Below, piece after piece: positions 1 to 10,658 of a stretch of DNA of 64,000 nt. The notes beneath the pieces are model-generated. The model made no database searches. It was not told where the DNA came from and was given only the letters and a program-made list of their open reading frames with translations. Both the position numbers and the translations under genes were made by a program. Source of the DNA: Pararhizobium qamdonense. Lineage in GTDB: Bacteria > Pseudomonadota > Alphaproteobacteria > Rhizobiales > Rhizobiaceae. Location: contig NZ_CP119566.1 of NCBI RefSeq assembly GCF_029277445.1, forward strand, positions 3,970,001 to 4,034,000. The letters are read 5' to 3'. Position 1 is the stretch's first letter; each line of letters starts with the position of its first letter.

Positions 1-351
1 GATGACGAGATCTCCCCTTTGCGGCAGGGTGGAGAACAGGGCGGTGTTGGCGGCATAACCGCTGCCGAAATAAAGCACACGCTCGGCTGCAAAGAACGCG
101 GCGGCCTCCGCCTCCAGCGCCTCATGCTCCGGATGATTGCCGCGCAGAAGCCTCGACCCACCGGCACCGGCCGGCACGCCGCGCTGAACGGCGGATGCAA
201 TCGCTGCAGCCAGACGCTCCGATCCGGCCAGCGCCAGATAATCGTTGGAACTGAAATCGGCCCCGGCCCGGTCGATCAGGACACGCCGCCTGCCCTTACG
301 CTCCAGGCCCGCCAGCGTGGTCTCGTAGCGGGTAAGCCCTGAAGACATCAT
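1..351 (-). CDS. bioF: 8-amino-7-oxononanoate synthase, N-terminal part (cut by window edge)
   Basis: BioF is the PLP enzyme that condenses pimeloyl thioester with alanine in biotin synthesis. Only the first 117 codons lie in the window; the frame is open to base 1. The translation begins [20 protein letters not shown] and contains the family landmarks [28 protein letters not shown] and [17 protein letters not shown]. The start ATG (351-349) overlaps the bioB stop TGA (350-348), which is the usual sign of translational coupling, and it is followed at once by a second ATG. It is the third gene of the bioR-bioB-bioF series on this strand; further bio genes would be expected beyond the edge. The family call is firm, although a related alpha-oxoamine synthase cannot be excluded from the fragment alone. 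Confidence 0.9.
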   Translation of the reverse strand, partial: MMSSGLTRYETTLAGLERKGRRRVLIDRAGADFSSNDYLALAGSERLAAAIASAVQRGVPAGAGGSRLLRGNHPEHEALEAEAAAFFAAERVLYFGSGYAANTALFSTLPQRGDLVI

Positions 352-1373
352 TGCGGCAGGTCCATCGGCTTCAGGCCAAGACGGCGAAACAGGGCGGTGT
401 CATGATCCTCGCCCGGATTGTCCGCCGTCAGCAGCGTATCGCCGGAAAAGATCGAATTGGCGCCGGCGAAGAAACAGAGTGCCTGCATCTCGTCGCTCAT
501 CTGGGTGCGCCCGGCCGAGAGGCGCACATGCGCGCGCGGCATCAGGATGCGGGCGAGCGCGATGGTCCGGACGAATTCGATCGGATCGACCGGTTCGGCA
601 TTGGCAAGCCGCGATCCGGGGATCGGGATCAGCATATTGACCGGCACGCTTTCCGGCGGCTCCGGCAGATTGGCGAGCGTGACCAGCATCGAGATGCGAT
701 CATCCGTGGTCTCGCCCATGCCGAGAATGCCGCCGGCGCAGACCTTCATGCCGGCATCGCGGACATTGGCCAGCGTTTCCAGCCGGTCGGCAAAGGTGCG
801 GGTGGTGATGACCTGCGGATAGAATTCTTCCGACGTATCGATGTTGTGATTGTAATAATCGAGCCCGGCGCCGGCCAACGTTCCGGCCTGCTCCGGCGTC
901 AGCATGCCGAGCGTCATGCAGGTTTCCAGCCCCAGCGCCTTCACGCCTGCCACCATATCCACCAGCGTGTCCATGTCGCGGTCCTTGGGGCTGCGCCAGG
1001 CGGCCCCCATGCAATAGCGGCTGGCCCCTTCGGCCTTGGCCTTGCGGGCCTCCGCCAGCACCTTTTCCACCATCATCAGCCTGGAGGCCTTCAGCCCTGT
1101 GGGCGAGCGCGCCGACTGGCTGCAATAGCCGCAATCCTCGGCACATCCGCCGGTCTTGATCGACAAAAGCCGGCTGATCTGGACCGCATTGGGATCGAAA
1201 TTTTGCCGGTGAACGGACTGCGCCTGAAAGAGCAGATCGTTGAATGGAAAATTATAGATAATTTTAGCATCGTCGAGTGAAAATCGCGGTTTACCTGAAC
1301 CGTTTGCAGGGTGAACTCCGGCTTCAACAGGCATTTCCGCCGTGAAATCGGTCGGATCTTCGTCTCTCAGCAT
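348..1373 (-). CDS. bioB: biotin synthase
   Basis: BioB is the radical SAM enzyme that inserts sulfur into dethiobiotin. The 341-residue product has the radical SAM cluster motif at C77, C81 and C84 (CAEDCGYC), preceded by [18 protein letters not shown], a BioB hallmark. [15 protein letters not shown] and [12 protein letters not shown] follow at the expected places. The N-terminus is about 25 residues longer than in E. coli BioB and carries no known domain. A perfect BioR box lies 33 bases upstream of the ATG, and a second lies inside codons for residues 36-41 (AKIIYN). The 3' end overlaps bioF by 4 bases. bioR ends about 180 bases upstream on the same strand, so biotin-responsive repression by BioR is expected. 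Confidence 0.96.
   Translation of the reverse strand: MLRDEDPTDFTAEMPVEAGVHPANGSGKPRFSLDDAKIIYNFPFNDLLFQAQSVHRQNFDPNAVQISRLLSIKTGGCAEDCGYCSQSARSPTGLKASRLMMVEKVLAEARKAKAEGASRYCMGAAWRSPKDRDMDTLVDMVAGVKALGLETCMTLGMLTPEQAGTLAGAGLDYYNHNIDTSEEFYPQVITTRTFADRLETLANVRDAGMKVCAGGILGMGETTDDRISMLVTLANLPEPPESVPVNMLIPIPGSRLANAEPVDPIEFVRTIALARILMPRAHVRLSAGRTQMSDEMQALCFFAGANSIFSGDTLLTADNPGEDHDTALFRRLGLKPMDLPQ
1252..1261. promoter_or_regulatory. BioR box inside the bioB coding region
   Basis: TTATAGATAA (TTATCTATAA on the coding strand) matches the published BioR consensus TTATMKATAA at all positions. It falls in bioB codons for about residues 38-41 and lies 155 bases from the promoter-proximal box. The match is seen directly; whether BioR binds here is inferred. 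Confidence 0.6.
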
Positions 1374-1406
1374 TCAACGCATCCTTCAATAGATTAAAAA
1401 TAATAA

Positions 1407-1416
1407 TTATCTATAA
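1407..1416. promoter_or_regulatory. BioR operator upstream of bioB
   Basis: TTATCTATAA is an exact match to the BioR consensus TTATMKATAA, placed 33 bases upstream of the bioB start in an AT-rich stretch. This is the expected repression site for the bioBF operon. Confidence 0.88.
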
Positions 1417-1551
1417 TTTCTCTAAGAGTGGAAAATCGCAAGAGCCTTTTTGATTGGAGGCGGATAAAGTCGCGCATCGCGCGCCGTCGAGCGGCCGCAA
1501 CACGCGCCGCAAGCTGGTTAAATCAGCGAGAAAGAAAACTGGAAAAAATCG

Positions 1552-2220
1552 TCAGCCGACGATCGCAAAGGCGTCGCGCGTGGCGCCAGACGCGTTGCGG
1601 ACGGGTTTCTGGCCGATCCACTGCACATGACGTTCGAGAACAGGTGCGGCGTTTTCGATATTGCCCTGGCGCAGAAATGTCAGGATGGCGCGGTGATCGT
1701 GATCAGTGCGCACTTCCCATTCGGACCGCCAGCTGGCGAACAGGAAACGGGCGCTGGCCGCATGCAGATCGCTGATGGCGGCCAACAGGCGCGGCATGCC
1801 GCAAGGGGTGAGAATCAGCGTGTGGAAGCGCCGGTTTGCCTCCTCCCAGGAGCGGACATCATGGGAATTGTCGCCGGCAACGGTCGCCTCTTCGGCCTGG
1901 TCGAGGATGGCGGCCGTCAGATGCGGGGCCGCGTGGCGAAGCGCCAGAACCTCAAGGGCTGCGCGCATCTGCGCCACTTCGCGCACTTCCTTCAGATCGA
2001 AGGAGGCGACCCGCACGCCACGGCGCGGCTCGCTGACCGCCAGACCCTGCGCTTCCAGCCGGCGGAAAGCCTCGCGTACGGGCACATGACTGGTGCCGAA
2101 CTCCTCGGCAATATGGTCCTGGCGCAGCTTCGTGCCCGGGTCCAATTGTCCGGTCACGATCCTGTCGGCAAGGATGCGGCTGATGCGGCTGGCAATCGTG
2201 TCTTCGCTCGCTGAGGTCAT
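1552..2220 (-). CDS. bioR: GntR-family biotin operon repressor
   Basis: The 222-residue protein has an N-terminal winged helix of GntR type (about residues 8-75: IASRISRILADRIVTGQL, HIAEEFGTSHVPVREAFRRLEAQGL) and a C-terminal FCD ligand domain of the FadR subfamily (about 80-205, with metal or ligand histidine candidates in RRFHTLIL and DHDHRAIL). BioR replaces the bifunctional BirA as biotin regulator in many alphaproteobacteria. Two things support the specific name: the gene sits directly upstream of bioB, and consensus BioR boxes flank both genes. The start used is the ATG at 2220; a BioR box begins only 3 bases upstream of it and no Shine-Dalgarno sequence is visible, so the mRNA may be leaderless or the start may differ. 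Confidence 0.92.
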   Translation of the reverse strand: MTSASEDTIASRISRILADRIVTGQLDPGTKLRQDHIAEEFGTSHVPVREAFRRLEAQGLAVSEPRRGVRVASFDLKEVREVAQMRAALEVLALRHAAPHLTAAILDQAEEATVAGDNSHDVRSWEEANRRFHTLILTPCGMPRLLAAISDLHAASARFLFASWRSEWEVRTDHDHRAILTFLRQGNIENAAPVLERHVQWIGQKPVRNASGATRDAFAIVG

Positions 2221-2223
2221 GTT

Positions 2224-2233
2224 TTATAGATAA
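2224..2233. promoter_or_regulatory. BioR operator at the bioR start (autoregulation)
   Basis: TTATAGATAA matches TTATMKATAA exactly and ends 3 bases before the bioR ATG when read on the minus strand. The position suggests that BioR covers its own promoter or start site. It also occupies the place where a ribosome binding site would be expected. Confidence 0.8.
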
Positions 2234-2378
2234 TTTGCCGGGGCGACGCTGTCGAGGGCGCGATTGTAATCATTGGATATCTTCACAGTCTTGCGGCCGT
2301 TCAAGCGGGTTGCGTGGCGGCTACCGCGCCAAACGGCCCTTGACGCTTCGTCCAAAACTGTGCCTAGATTGGCGTATT

Positions 2379-2498
2379 CACCAGGGGGGTCCCGACAAGG
2401 GGCTGAGATTCTGCTGGCATGACAGGTGGCTTTGCCACCCTCAAGCAGCGCAGTGACCCGTTGAACCTGATCCAGTTCATACTGGCGTAGGGACGGTG
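2379..2498 (+). ncRNA. TPP riboswitch (THI element) in the thiC leader
   Basis: The conserved THI-box segments are present in order: GGGGCTGAGA at about 2398-2407, the variable P3 hairpin (GGTGGCTTTGCCACC), ACCCGTTGAACCTGATC at 2457-2473, and CTGGCGTAGGGA ending near 2493. The closing helix pairs CACC (2379-2382) with GGTG (2495-2498). It lies 100 bases upstream of thiC, as in most proteobacteria. Binding of thiamine pyrophosphate should switch off the whole thi operon. The only open frame over this region (minus strand, 2224-2556) is not a gene. Confidence 0.96.
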
Positions 2499-2511
2499 CA
2501 AGCGCTGCTGA

Positions 2512-4434
<1,923 letters not shown>

Positions 4435-4436
4435 CC

Positions 4437-5486
4437 ATGCGCGTGCTGATCAGGGGGGCCGGCGTCGCCGGCCTCACGGTGGCCCATGAACTTGCCATTG
4501 CCGGCATCGACGTCACCGTAGCCGAGATTGCAGCCAAACCCGGCGGCGGCGCCTCCTGGTTTGCCGGCGGCATGCTGGCACCCTGGTGCGAGCGCGAAAG
4601 CGCGCCGGAAACAGTGGTGACGCTGGGGTGCAGATCGACAGACTGGTGGGACGCGGCACTGCCCGGCCATGTCGTCCGCAAGGGCACATTGGTCGTTGCG
4701 CCGCCGCGCGATACGGCGGAACTTAGACGCTTTGCGGCCCGCACATCGGAATTCGGCTGGCTGGACGGCGAAGAGATCGAAACGCTGGAGCCGGACCTTG
4801 CCGGACGGTTCCGGACGGCGCTTATCTTCAAGCAGGAAGCCCATCTGGATCCGAGGCGCGCGATCACGGCGCTCTCCGGCAAACTGGCGGCAATGGGTGT
4901 GATCTTCCATTTCGGCACCGCGCAGGATTTTCCCGGCGATGGCTTCGACCACATAATCGATTGCACAGGCGCCAGCGCCATCGGGACATCGGCGGGCCTG
5001 CGCGGCGTGCGGGGCGAAATGCTGGTGCTGGAGACACCGGATGTGACGCTGTCACGCCCAGTCCGCCTGCTGCATCCCCGCATTCCGCTCTATATCGTGC
5101 CGCGCGGCGATGGCCGCTTCATGGTCGGCGCGACGATGATCGAAAGCAACGATGGCGGACCGGTCAGCGCCCGCTCGCTGATGGAACTGCTCAATGCCGC
5201 CTATGCGCTGCACCCGGCCTTCGGCGAGGCGCGTGTCATCGAGACCGGCGCCGGGGTCCGTCCGAGCTATCCCGACAACCTGCCGAGGTTTTCGGAGAAG
5301 GACGGCATGATAACGGTCAACGGATTGTACCGGCATGGCTTTCTGCTTGCGCCATCGCTCGCGCAGGAGGTTGCGGCGCACATTTTCTCCACCTCGAAAA
5401 CCAACGCGATCCGGCCGGTCAAGCCGTTCGATCCGGCCGCGATCATCCATCGCCGATCCGAAAATCCCATGGGAGCAAGCCGATGA
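4437..5486 (+). CDS. thiO: glycine oxidase ThiO
   Basis: ThiO is an FAD-dependent oxidase that converts glycine to the iminoglycine needed for the thiazole moiety. The 349-residue protein begins with the dinucleotide-binding motif (VLIRGAGVAGLTVAHELA) and later has the DAO-family features GASWFAGGMLAPWCE, VRGEMLVLETPDV, PRGDGRFMVGATMIE and a C-terminal NGLYRHGFLLAPSLA that closes the FAD site. The ATG at 4437 lies two bases after the thiC stop; a longer in-frame extension from 4278 runs inside thiC and is rejected. Its stop overlaps the thiS start (ATGA at 5483-5486). Confidence 0.93.
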   Translation: MRVLIRGAGVAGLTVAHELAIAGIDVTVAEIAAKPGGGASWFAGGMLAPWCERESAPETVVTLGCRSTDWWDAALPGHVVRKGTLVVAPPRDTAELRRFAARTSEFGWLDGEEIETLEPDLAGRFRTALIFKQEAHLDPRRAITALSGKLAAMGVIFHFGTAQDFPGDGFDHIIDCTGASAIGTSAGLRGVRGEMLVLETPDVTLSRPVRLLHPRIPLYIVPRGDGRFMVGATMIESNDGGPVSARSLMELLNAAYALHPAFGEARVIETGAGVRPSYPDNLPRFSEKDGMITVNGLYRHGFLLAPSLAQEVAAHIFSTSKTNAIRPVKPFDPAAIIHRRSENPMGASR

Positions 5487-5680
5487 AACTGACAATCAAC
5501 GGTGAAGACCATCAAACCGACATTTCCGATCTGTCCCAGCTTCTGACGTCTCTGGACTACGAGGGCGACTGGCTGGCAACGGCCGTCAACGGCGAACTGG
5601 TGCACCGCGATGAGCGGACTGGGTTCGTGCTCAGCGACCGCGACCGCGTCGAGATCCTGTCGCCGATGCAGGGAGGCTGA
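5483..5680 (+). CDS. thiS: sulfur carrier protein ThiS
   Basis: This is a 65-residue ubiquitin-fold protein ending in the obligatory Gly-Gly (SPMQGG). That C-terminus is adenylated and converted to a thiocarboxylate, which donates sulfur to the thiazole ring made by Thi[12 protein letters not shown] at the start and [15 protein letters not shown] in the middle match the family. It overlaps thiO by four bases, and thiG begins two bases after its stop, so the three are almost certainly co-translated. No thiF is seen in the operon; a MoeB/ThiF-type activating enzyme must be encoded elsewhere. Confidence 0.95.
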   Translation: MKLTINGEDHQTDISDLSQLLTSLDYEGDWLATAVNGELVHRDERTGFVLSDRDRVEILSPMQGG

Positions 5681-5681
5681 T

Positions 5682-6455
5682 ATGTTTGAACTCTACGGCA
5701 CCACCGTATCCTCCCGCCTGCTGCTCGGCACGGCGCGCTATCCCTCGCCCGCTATTCTGGCCGATGCCGTCCGCGCCTCGAAAACCGGTATTGTCACTGT
5801 CTCGCTGCGCCGGGAAAGCGCAGGCAGCCGCACCGGCGGCGCCTTCTTCGAGCTGATCCGGGCGCTGGGCGTCCGGGTCCTGCCCAATACCGCCGGCTGC
5901 CACACGGTTTCCGAAGCGGTGCTGACTGCGAAAATGGCGCGCGACGTCTTTGCCACCGACTGGATCAAACTCGAGGTGATCGGTCATCACGACACGCTGC
6001 AGCCCGATGTCTTTGCGCTGGTGGAGGCGGCTCGCATTTTGAGCGGCGACGGTTTCAAGGTTTTTCCCTATACGACAGATGATCTTGTGGTGGCGGAGCG
6101 ATTGCTGGAGGCGGGCTGCCAGGTACTGATGCCGTGGTGTGCGCCGATCGGCTCGGCCATGGGGCCGGTCAATCTGCCAGCGCTGCGCAGCCTGCGGGCA
6201 AGCTTTCCCGATGTGCCTCTCATCGTCGATGCCGGTATCGGCCGCCCCTCGCATGCCGCCACCGTGATGGAGCTCGGCTTCGACGCTGTTCTGCTCAACA
6301 CAGCCGTTGCCGGTGCGGCCGACCCCGTCGCCATGGCTGCGGCCTTCACCGGCGCGATCGATGCGGGGCGCTCGGCCTTTCACGCCGGAATGCTGGAGCC
6401 ACGCGACATGGCGGTTCCATCCACCCCGGTCATCGGCAAGGCGGTGTTTTCATGA
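5682..6455 (+). CDS. thiG: thiazole synthase
   Basis: ThiG forms the thiazole phosphate ring from DXP, iminoglycine and ThiS thiocarboxylate. The 257-residue TIM barrel shows the Schiff-base lysine in [23 protein letters not shown] near the substrate pocket, [20 protein letters not shown], and the phosphate loop [13 protein letters not shown] followed by [12 protein letters not shown]. Start is the ATG two bases after thiS; the longer frame from 5610 overlaps thiS and is rejected. The stop overlaps the thiE start by the ATGA pattern. Confidence 0.97.
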   Translation: MFELYGTTVSSRLLLGTARYPSPAILADAVRASKTGIVTVSLRRESAGSRTGGAFFELIRALGVRVLPNTAGCHTVSEAVLTAKMARDVFATDWIKLEVIGHHDTLQPDVFALVEAARILSGDGFKVFPYTTDDLVVAERLLEAGCQVLMPWCAPIGSAMGPVNLPALRSLRASFPDVPLIVDAGIGRPSHAATVMELGFDAVLLNTAVAGAADPVAMAAAFTGAIDAGRSAFHAGMLEPRDMAVPSTPVIGKAVFS

Positions 6456-7057
6456 AGCTCGACCCGTTCTACGTGATCGTCGACAGCGCCGAATGGATCG
6501 AGCGCCTCGTGCCGCTCGGCGTCAAGCTGGTGCAGTTGCGGATGAAGGACTGCAGCGATGCGGACTTGCGCGATGCCATCCGCCGCGCGAAAACGGTTTG
6601 TGCGGCGCATGATTGCCAGCTGATTGTCAACGATTTTTGGCGCGTTGCGATCGATGAGGGGTGTGATTTCGTCCATCTCGGCCAGGAGGACCTGGCAGAG
6701 GCCGACATAGCCGCCATCCGGGCTGCCGGGCTGAAGCTCGGGCTTTCGACGCATGACGAGGCGGAACTGGAGACGGCACTGAAAGCCGAGCCGGATTACG
6801 TGGCGCTTGGGCCGGTCTGGCCGACCATCCTGAAGACAATGAAATGGGCGCCGCAGGGGCTGGAGAAGCTGCGCGACTGGAAGACGCGGATCGGATCGCT
6901 GCCGCTGGTGGCTATCGGCGGCCTCAATATCGAGCGGATCGGCAGCGTCTTTGCCCATGGCGCCGACAGTGCCGCTGTTGTCACCGACATCACCCTCAAC
7001 GCCGATCCGGATACCCGCGTGCGGGAATGGATAGAGCATACCCGGCGCTTTCGATGA
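6452..7057 (+). CDS. thiE: thiamine phosphate synthase
   Basis: ThiE couples HMP-PP and thiazole phosphate to thiamine phosphate. The 201-residue protein is a short TIM barrel with [10 protein letters not shown] near residue 25, [25 protein letters not shown] in the pyrophosphate and metal region, [24 protein letters not shown] and VAIGGLNIE before the C-terminal helix. These match the ThiE order. The ATG at 6452 overlaps the thiG stop. thiD starts ten bases downstream. Confidence 0.94.
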   Translation: MKLDPFYVIVDSAEWIERLVPLGVKLVQLRMKDCSDADLRDAIRRAKTVCAAHDCQLIVNDFWRVAIDEGCDFVHLGQEDLAEADIAAIRAAGLKLGLSTHDEAELETALKAEPDYVALGPVWPTILKTMKWAPQGLEKLRDWKTRIGSLPLVAIGGLNIERIGSVFAHGADSAAVVTDITLNADPDTRVREWIEHTRRFR

Positions 7058-7067
7058 GCAGAACGAG

Positions 7068-7796
7068 ATGACCGCCATGCCGCACGTGCTTGTCGTTGCA
7101 GGCTCCGATTCCTCCGGCGGCGCCGGGATCGTTCGCGATATCGAGACGCTGGCCGCCTTCGGCGTCAAGGCCTCGGTGGCAATCACCGCCATCACCGTGC
7201 AGACCCATCATGGTGTCGAGCATGCCGATCCCGTGGCGCCGGAGCGCGTGGCGCAACAGATGCGCGCGGCGCTGTCGTCCAATCCCATCGCCGCAATCAA
7301 GATCGGCATGCTGGCGACATCGGCGACGATTTTTGCCGTTGCCCGGGTGCTTGGCGATCATCCCGGCATCCCCGTGGTGCTCGATCCCGTTCTCGTCTCC
7401 ACTTCCGGCCGCGCTCTGCTGGATCCGGACGCGACGGAAGCTCTGCCCGGTCTGTTTTCGGCGTGCACGCTCGTCACCCCCAATCTGCCGGAGCTTTCGG
7501 TGCTGGTCGCCATGCCGGGCAACACATCCGATCAGGCAAGATACCTTTTGGCGGCGGGAGCCGAGGCGGTTCTGGTCAAGGGCGGGCACGCTGACGGCCG
7601 GCAGGCGATCGATATCCTCTTCCGGGCCGGACATGAGGAGCAACCCTTTGCCTCCCCGCGCCTGGCGGCGGCGATACGCGGCACCGGCTGCATGCTGGCC
7701 AGCGCGATCTCAGCGCGCCTTGCCCATGGCGACGCGCTTCCAGCCGCCATCGCGATCGCGAAGGCCTTTGTGCACCGCAAGCTCCGCGAAACGTGA
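7068..7796 (+). CDS. thiD: hydroxymethylpyrimidine/phosphomethylpyrimidine kinase
   Basis: ThiD phosphorylates HMP and HMP-P, feeding ThiE. The 242-residue ribokinase-fold protein carries VAGSDSSGGAGIVRDIETLAAFG at its start, IKIGMLAT and VVLDPVLVSTSG in the middle, TPNLPELSVL, VLVKGGHADGRQAIDILF and the anion-hole motif RGTGCMLASAISA with the catalytic-type cysteine. It is the last gene of the thi run; a second ATG three codons downstream (7077) is an equally good start. No clear terminator is visible in the next 100 bases. Confidence 0.93.
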   Translation: MTAMPHVLVVAGSDSSGGAGIVRDIETLAAFGVKASVAITAITVQTHHGVEHADPVAPERVAQQMRAALSSNPIAAIKIGMLATSATIFAVARVLGDHPGIPVVLDPVLVSTSGRALLDPDATEALPGLFSACTLVTPNLPELSVLVAMPGNTSDQARYLLAAGAEAVLVKGGHADGRQAIDILFRAGHEEQPFASPRLAAAIRGTGCMLASAISARLAHGDALPAAIAIAKAFVHRKLRET

Positions 7797-7947
7797 ACAG
7801 CCATCTCACTGCCAATTTGCGATAATAGCCGGCAACAGATGATCTGAACTGCCTCGCTCCATGCTGCTCTGCTAATCTTTCTTAGGGGGAGCGCTCCGGA
7901 CGCGCTATATTTCGCAGGTGAAGACCGTGGTGGAGAGATTCGCGCCA

Positions 7948-9756
7948 ATGCCGCATGACATGAACGGGAAGAGCAAGAAGCCCTTAGAGACAGACGACGA
8001 GCAGCCCTTCTTCGACCAGCTCCGCATGATGCAACGGGCTTTTGTCGCCTCGCCTGTCCGCAAGACCATCATCTGGCTTTCTATCGGGATCATCACCGTC
8101 ATCCTGGCGACCGCCTTCGGGCAGATCCTGCTGAACCGATGGTACAAACCCTTTTACGACACGCTGGAGCGACGCGATCTCTCGGCATTTCTGCGGCAAT
8201 TCATCACCTTCGGCCAGATCGCGGGGACGCTTCTGGTTCTCAACGTGCTGCAAACCTGGCTCAATCAATGGATCCGGATCAAGCTGAGGGAGGGGCTGAC
8301 GCTTGATCTGATTGGCGAATGGATGAAGCCGGCGCGCGCCTTCCGCCTTGCCAATGCCGGTTCCATCGGCATCAATCCCGACCAGCGCGTGCATGAGGAC
8401 GCCCGCCATCTCGCCGATCTGACGGCGGGCCTCACCATCGGCCTGTTCCAGTCGGGCATTCTGCTCGCCAGTTTCGTCGGCGTTTTGTGGTCGCTCTCGG
8501 CCGGCTTCATCTTTCACGTCGGCGGCTACGATCTCAACATTCCCGGCTATATGGTTTGGGCCGCCTTCCTTTACGCCGGGACTGCGGCGGCCGTCAGCTG
8601 GTTCGTTGGTCGTCCCCTCGTCAAGATCAATGGCGACCATTATGCGCGCGAAGCCGCCCTGCGCTTCTCGCTGATGCGGGTCAATGAACATATCGAGGCG
8701 GTGTCTTTGTCTTCGGGAGAGGGCAATGAAAAGCGACGACTCCAGCGCGATCTCGCCTCGGTTCTGGAAATCAGCAACAGGCTGATGATGGCGCTGACGC
8801 GGCTGACATGGGTCACCTCCGGCTATGGATGGCTGACGGTCGTTGCCCCCATCGTCATTGCAGCCCCGGTCTATTTCAACGGCGATCTGAGCTTTGGCGG
8901 CCTGATGATGGCGGTTGGTGCCTTCAACCAGGTGAACACGTCCCTGCGCTGGTTCGTCGATAATATTGACGGCATCGCTGACTGGCGCGCGACGCTGCTT
9001 CGCGTCGCCGCCTTCCGGTCTGCGATCCTGATGACCGACGAGCGCCACGAAAACGACAAGCGTATCGATTTCGCCAAGGCCGACGGCGACCGCCTGACCA
9101 TCGACCGGCTGGAAATCGCCCTGCCGTCAGGGTGCATCAAGCTTGCCGAACAGCATGTGGAAATCCGGCCGGGCGACCGGGTTCTGGTGACCAGCGAATC
9201 GGATGTGGAGAAGGCGCCCTTCTTCCGCTCCCTGGCCGGTCTCTGGCCCTGGGGACAGGGGCGCATTGCGCTGCCCGACGGCGCGGACATCGCCTTTGTG
9301 CCGCGAACGCCCTATTTCCCGCCCGGAACGCTGGAAGAAGTGCTCAGCTATCCCGAAAATCCCGGCAGTTTCAGCAAAAGCGATTTGGTCTCGGTTTTGT
9401 CGAGGGTGGGGCTGAGCAAGCTGCAAAACAGCTTCGATCAGGATATGCGGACGAAATTGAAGCTGAACGAGGTGGAGATCAGGCTGCTTGCCATTGCGCG
9501 GCTGGGGTTGCACAAACCGCGCTGGGTGATCATCGACGAAACGCTCGATACGCTCGACCGCGACGCCTACCAGCAGGTGCTGACCTTCATGGAACAGGCC
9601 TTAGGCCATGCGGCCGTGGTGAATATCGGCAGGGTCGCTTCCGGCAACCGCTATTTTACACGCGTGCTGCAGCTGCAAAGCAGCCCGGCGGGGAAAACCA
9701 TCCGCCTGCTCAGGCCGAAAAGCCTGCGCACGGACAATCCCGAACCGGCAGAATAA
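7948..9756 (+). CDS. SbmA/BacA/YddA-type ABC half-transporter with degenerate ATPase domain
   Basis: The N-terminal half (about residues 30-330) is an ABC_membrane_2/SbmA-BacA-like domain with the expected NRWYKPFYDTLERRDLSAFL and LRWFVDNIDGIADWRA. The C-terminal 200 residues align with the YddA/ExsE-type ATPase (LAGLWPWGQGRI, FPPGTLEEVLSYP), but the catalytic motifs are eroded. Walker A is SESDVEKAP (416-424), keeping one Lys. The Q-loop Gln is R453. The LSGGE signature reads LKLNE (504-508). The H-loop His is R562. Walker B D530-E531 survives. The frame is intact, so this looks like a conserved non-hydrolysing or proton-driven derivative rather than a decaying gene. ATG 7948 is preferred (GGAGAG 11 bases upstream); GTG 7918 is also in frame. 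Substrate unknown. Confidence 0.8.
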   Translation: MPHDMNGKSKKPLETDDEQPFFDQLRMMQRAFVASPVRKTIIWLSIGIITVILATAFGQILLNRWYKPFYDTLERRDLSAFLRQFITFGQIAGTLLVLNVLQTWLNQWIRIKLREGLTLDLIGEWMKPARAFRLANAGSIGINPDQRVHEDARHLADLTAGLTIGLFQSGILLASFVGVLWSLSAGFIFHVGGYDLNIPGYMVWAAFLYAGTAAAVSWFVGRPLVKINGDHYAREAALRFSLMRVNEHIEAVSLSSGEGNEKRRLQRDLASVLEISNRLMMALTRLTWVTSGYGWLTVVAPIVIAAPVYFNGDLSFGGLMMAVGAFNQVNTSLRWFVDNIDGIADWRATLLRVAAFRSAILMTDERHENDKRIDFAKADGDRLTIDRLEIALPSGCIKLAEQHVEIRPGDRVLVTSESDVEKAPFFRSLAGLWPWGQGRIALPDGADIAFVPRTPYFPPGTLEEVLSYPENPGSFSKSDLVSVLSRVGLSKLQNSFDQDMRTKLKLNEVEIRLLAIARLGLHKPRWVIIDETLDTLDRDAYQQVLTFMEQALGHAAVVNIGRVASGNRYFTRVLQLQSSPAGKTIRLLRPKSLRTDNPEPAE

Positions 9757-9780
9757 TAAAAGAGATAAAAGAGTTGCGGT

Positions 9781-9812
9781 TTCTCCCCTCCGCAGACACG
9801 CGAAGGGGAGAA
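9781..9812. terminator. hairpin between convergent genes
   Basis: TTCTCCCCT (9781-9789) pairs with AGGGGAGAA (9804-9812) to give a nine-base-pair stem around a 14-base loop. It sits between the ends of the ABC gene and the DUF992 gene, which converge. There is no T-tract on either side, so factor-independent termination is not certain. Confidence 0.4.
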
Positions 9813-9822
9813 GCCAAGCTGT

Positions 9823-10359
9823 TTAGTTGACGGCTGTCAGCGTCACCGAGGTGCCACCGGCAGCCAGGTTGAGACCGAGCTGGCCGGTTACGCTGATCGT
9901 CTGCAGGTGGATGGAGCCCGAGGTGCCGCCAACGAGCACGTTGGCACCGACGCCCGCACCGACCGTGGCTTCAACGCTGGCGCCCTGATAGAGACCGCTG
10001 AGCGAGCCCTGATGGTAGCCAGCTGTCGGCGCAAGCACTGCCCAGACGAGCTTGCTGCGCGTGGTAAAGCCGAGATCGACACCCATCTTGCGGATTGCGC
10101 CGCTATAGTGATCCGTCCGTTCCCGGCCGACCGAGGAATGGAACGTGCAATCAATTTCCTTGGCCGAGCCCAGAACGTAGCCGGCACCGCCGCCGACTTC
10201 ACATTCGAGGTAGCCGATTTTCACGCCGCCGCGCACATCGCTCTCTTCATAGCTGGGAGCCGGCGCACCATTGGCCAGATCGGCAGCCCGAGCGGCAACC
10301 GTGCCGGTCAGAGCCAGGGTCGCGGTGGTCAGCGCCAAAGCAAGGGTTCTCTTCATCAT
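9823..10359 (-). CDS. DUF992 family secreted protein
   Basis: This 178-residue protein has a clear Sec signal peptide (MMKRTLALALTTATLALTGTVAARA, cleavage probably after ARA near residue 25). The mature part matches the DUF992 pattern: VKIGYLECEVGGGAGYVLGSAKEIDCTFHS with two cysteines that may form a disulfide, then HYSGAIRKMGVDLGFTT and a glycine-rich C-terminal half with ATVGAGVGANVLVGG. The family is common in Rhizobiales and has no known function; periplasmic or outer-membrane location is inferred from the signal. It is a single-gene unit converging with the ABC gene. Confidence 0.85.
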   Translation of the reverse strand: MMKRTLALALTTATLALTGTVAARAADLANGAPAPSYEESDVRGGVKIGYLECEVGGGAGYVLGSAKEIDCTFHSSVGRERTDHYSGAIRKMGVDLGFTTRSKLVWAVLAPTAGYHQGSLSGLYQGASVEATVGAGVGANVLVGGTSGSIHLQTISVTGQLGLNLAAGGTSVTLTAVN

Positions 10360-10658
10360 TTTTCCTTCTCAAACCGGGGCCGTCATAATGCACGCGGCCA
10401 TTCAGTCGATAGATTCACAACAGTCATCGAATGCTGCAGCGATCCCAACCCGGTATAATGAACGCAAGACGGGCCGGATCGTTGCAAATGACGGACACTG
10501 CATCTGTTCACTTCTTATTAGGACATTTCGAAGGCAGCCCTTACCGCGCGGCCGATGCCTCCTCGACATAGAAGCCAGCCGTCACCAAAATCACACAGAA
10601 TGGCGACGGTTCACCTGAGGGCGGGCGGGCTGGGCCGCGCAACTGACAGCACGATTAT
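10360..10658. other. intergenic region, no gene seen
   Basis: This 299-base region holds the upstream sequence of the DUF992 gene and the 3' flank of the pyruvyl transferase gene. Open frames here lack ribosome binding sites and family character. No hairpin followed by a T-tract was recognised. Confidence 0.5.
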
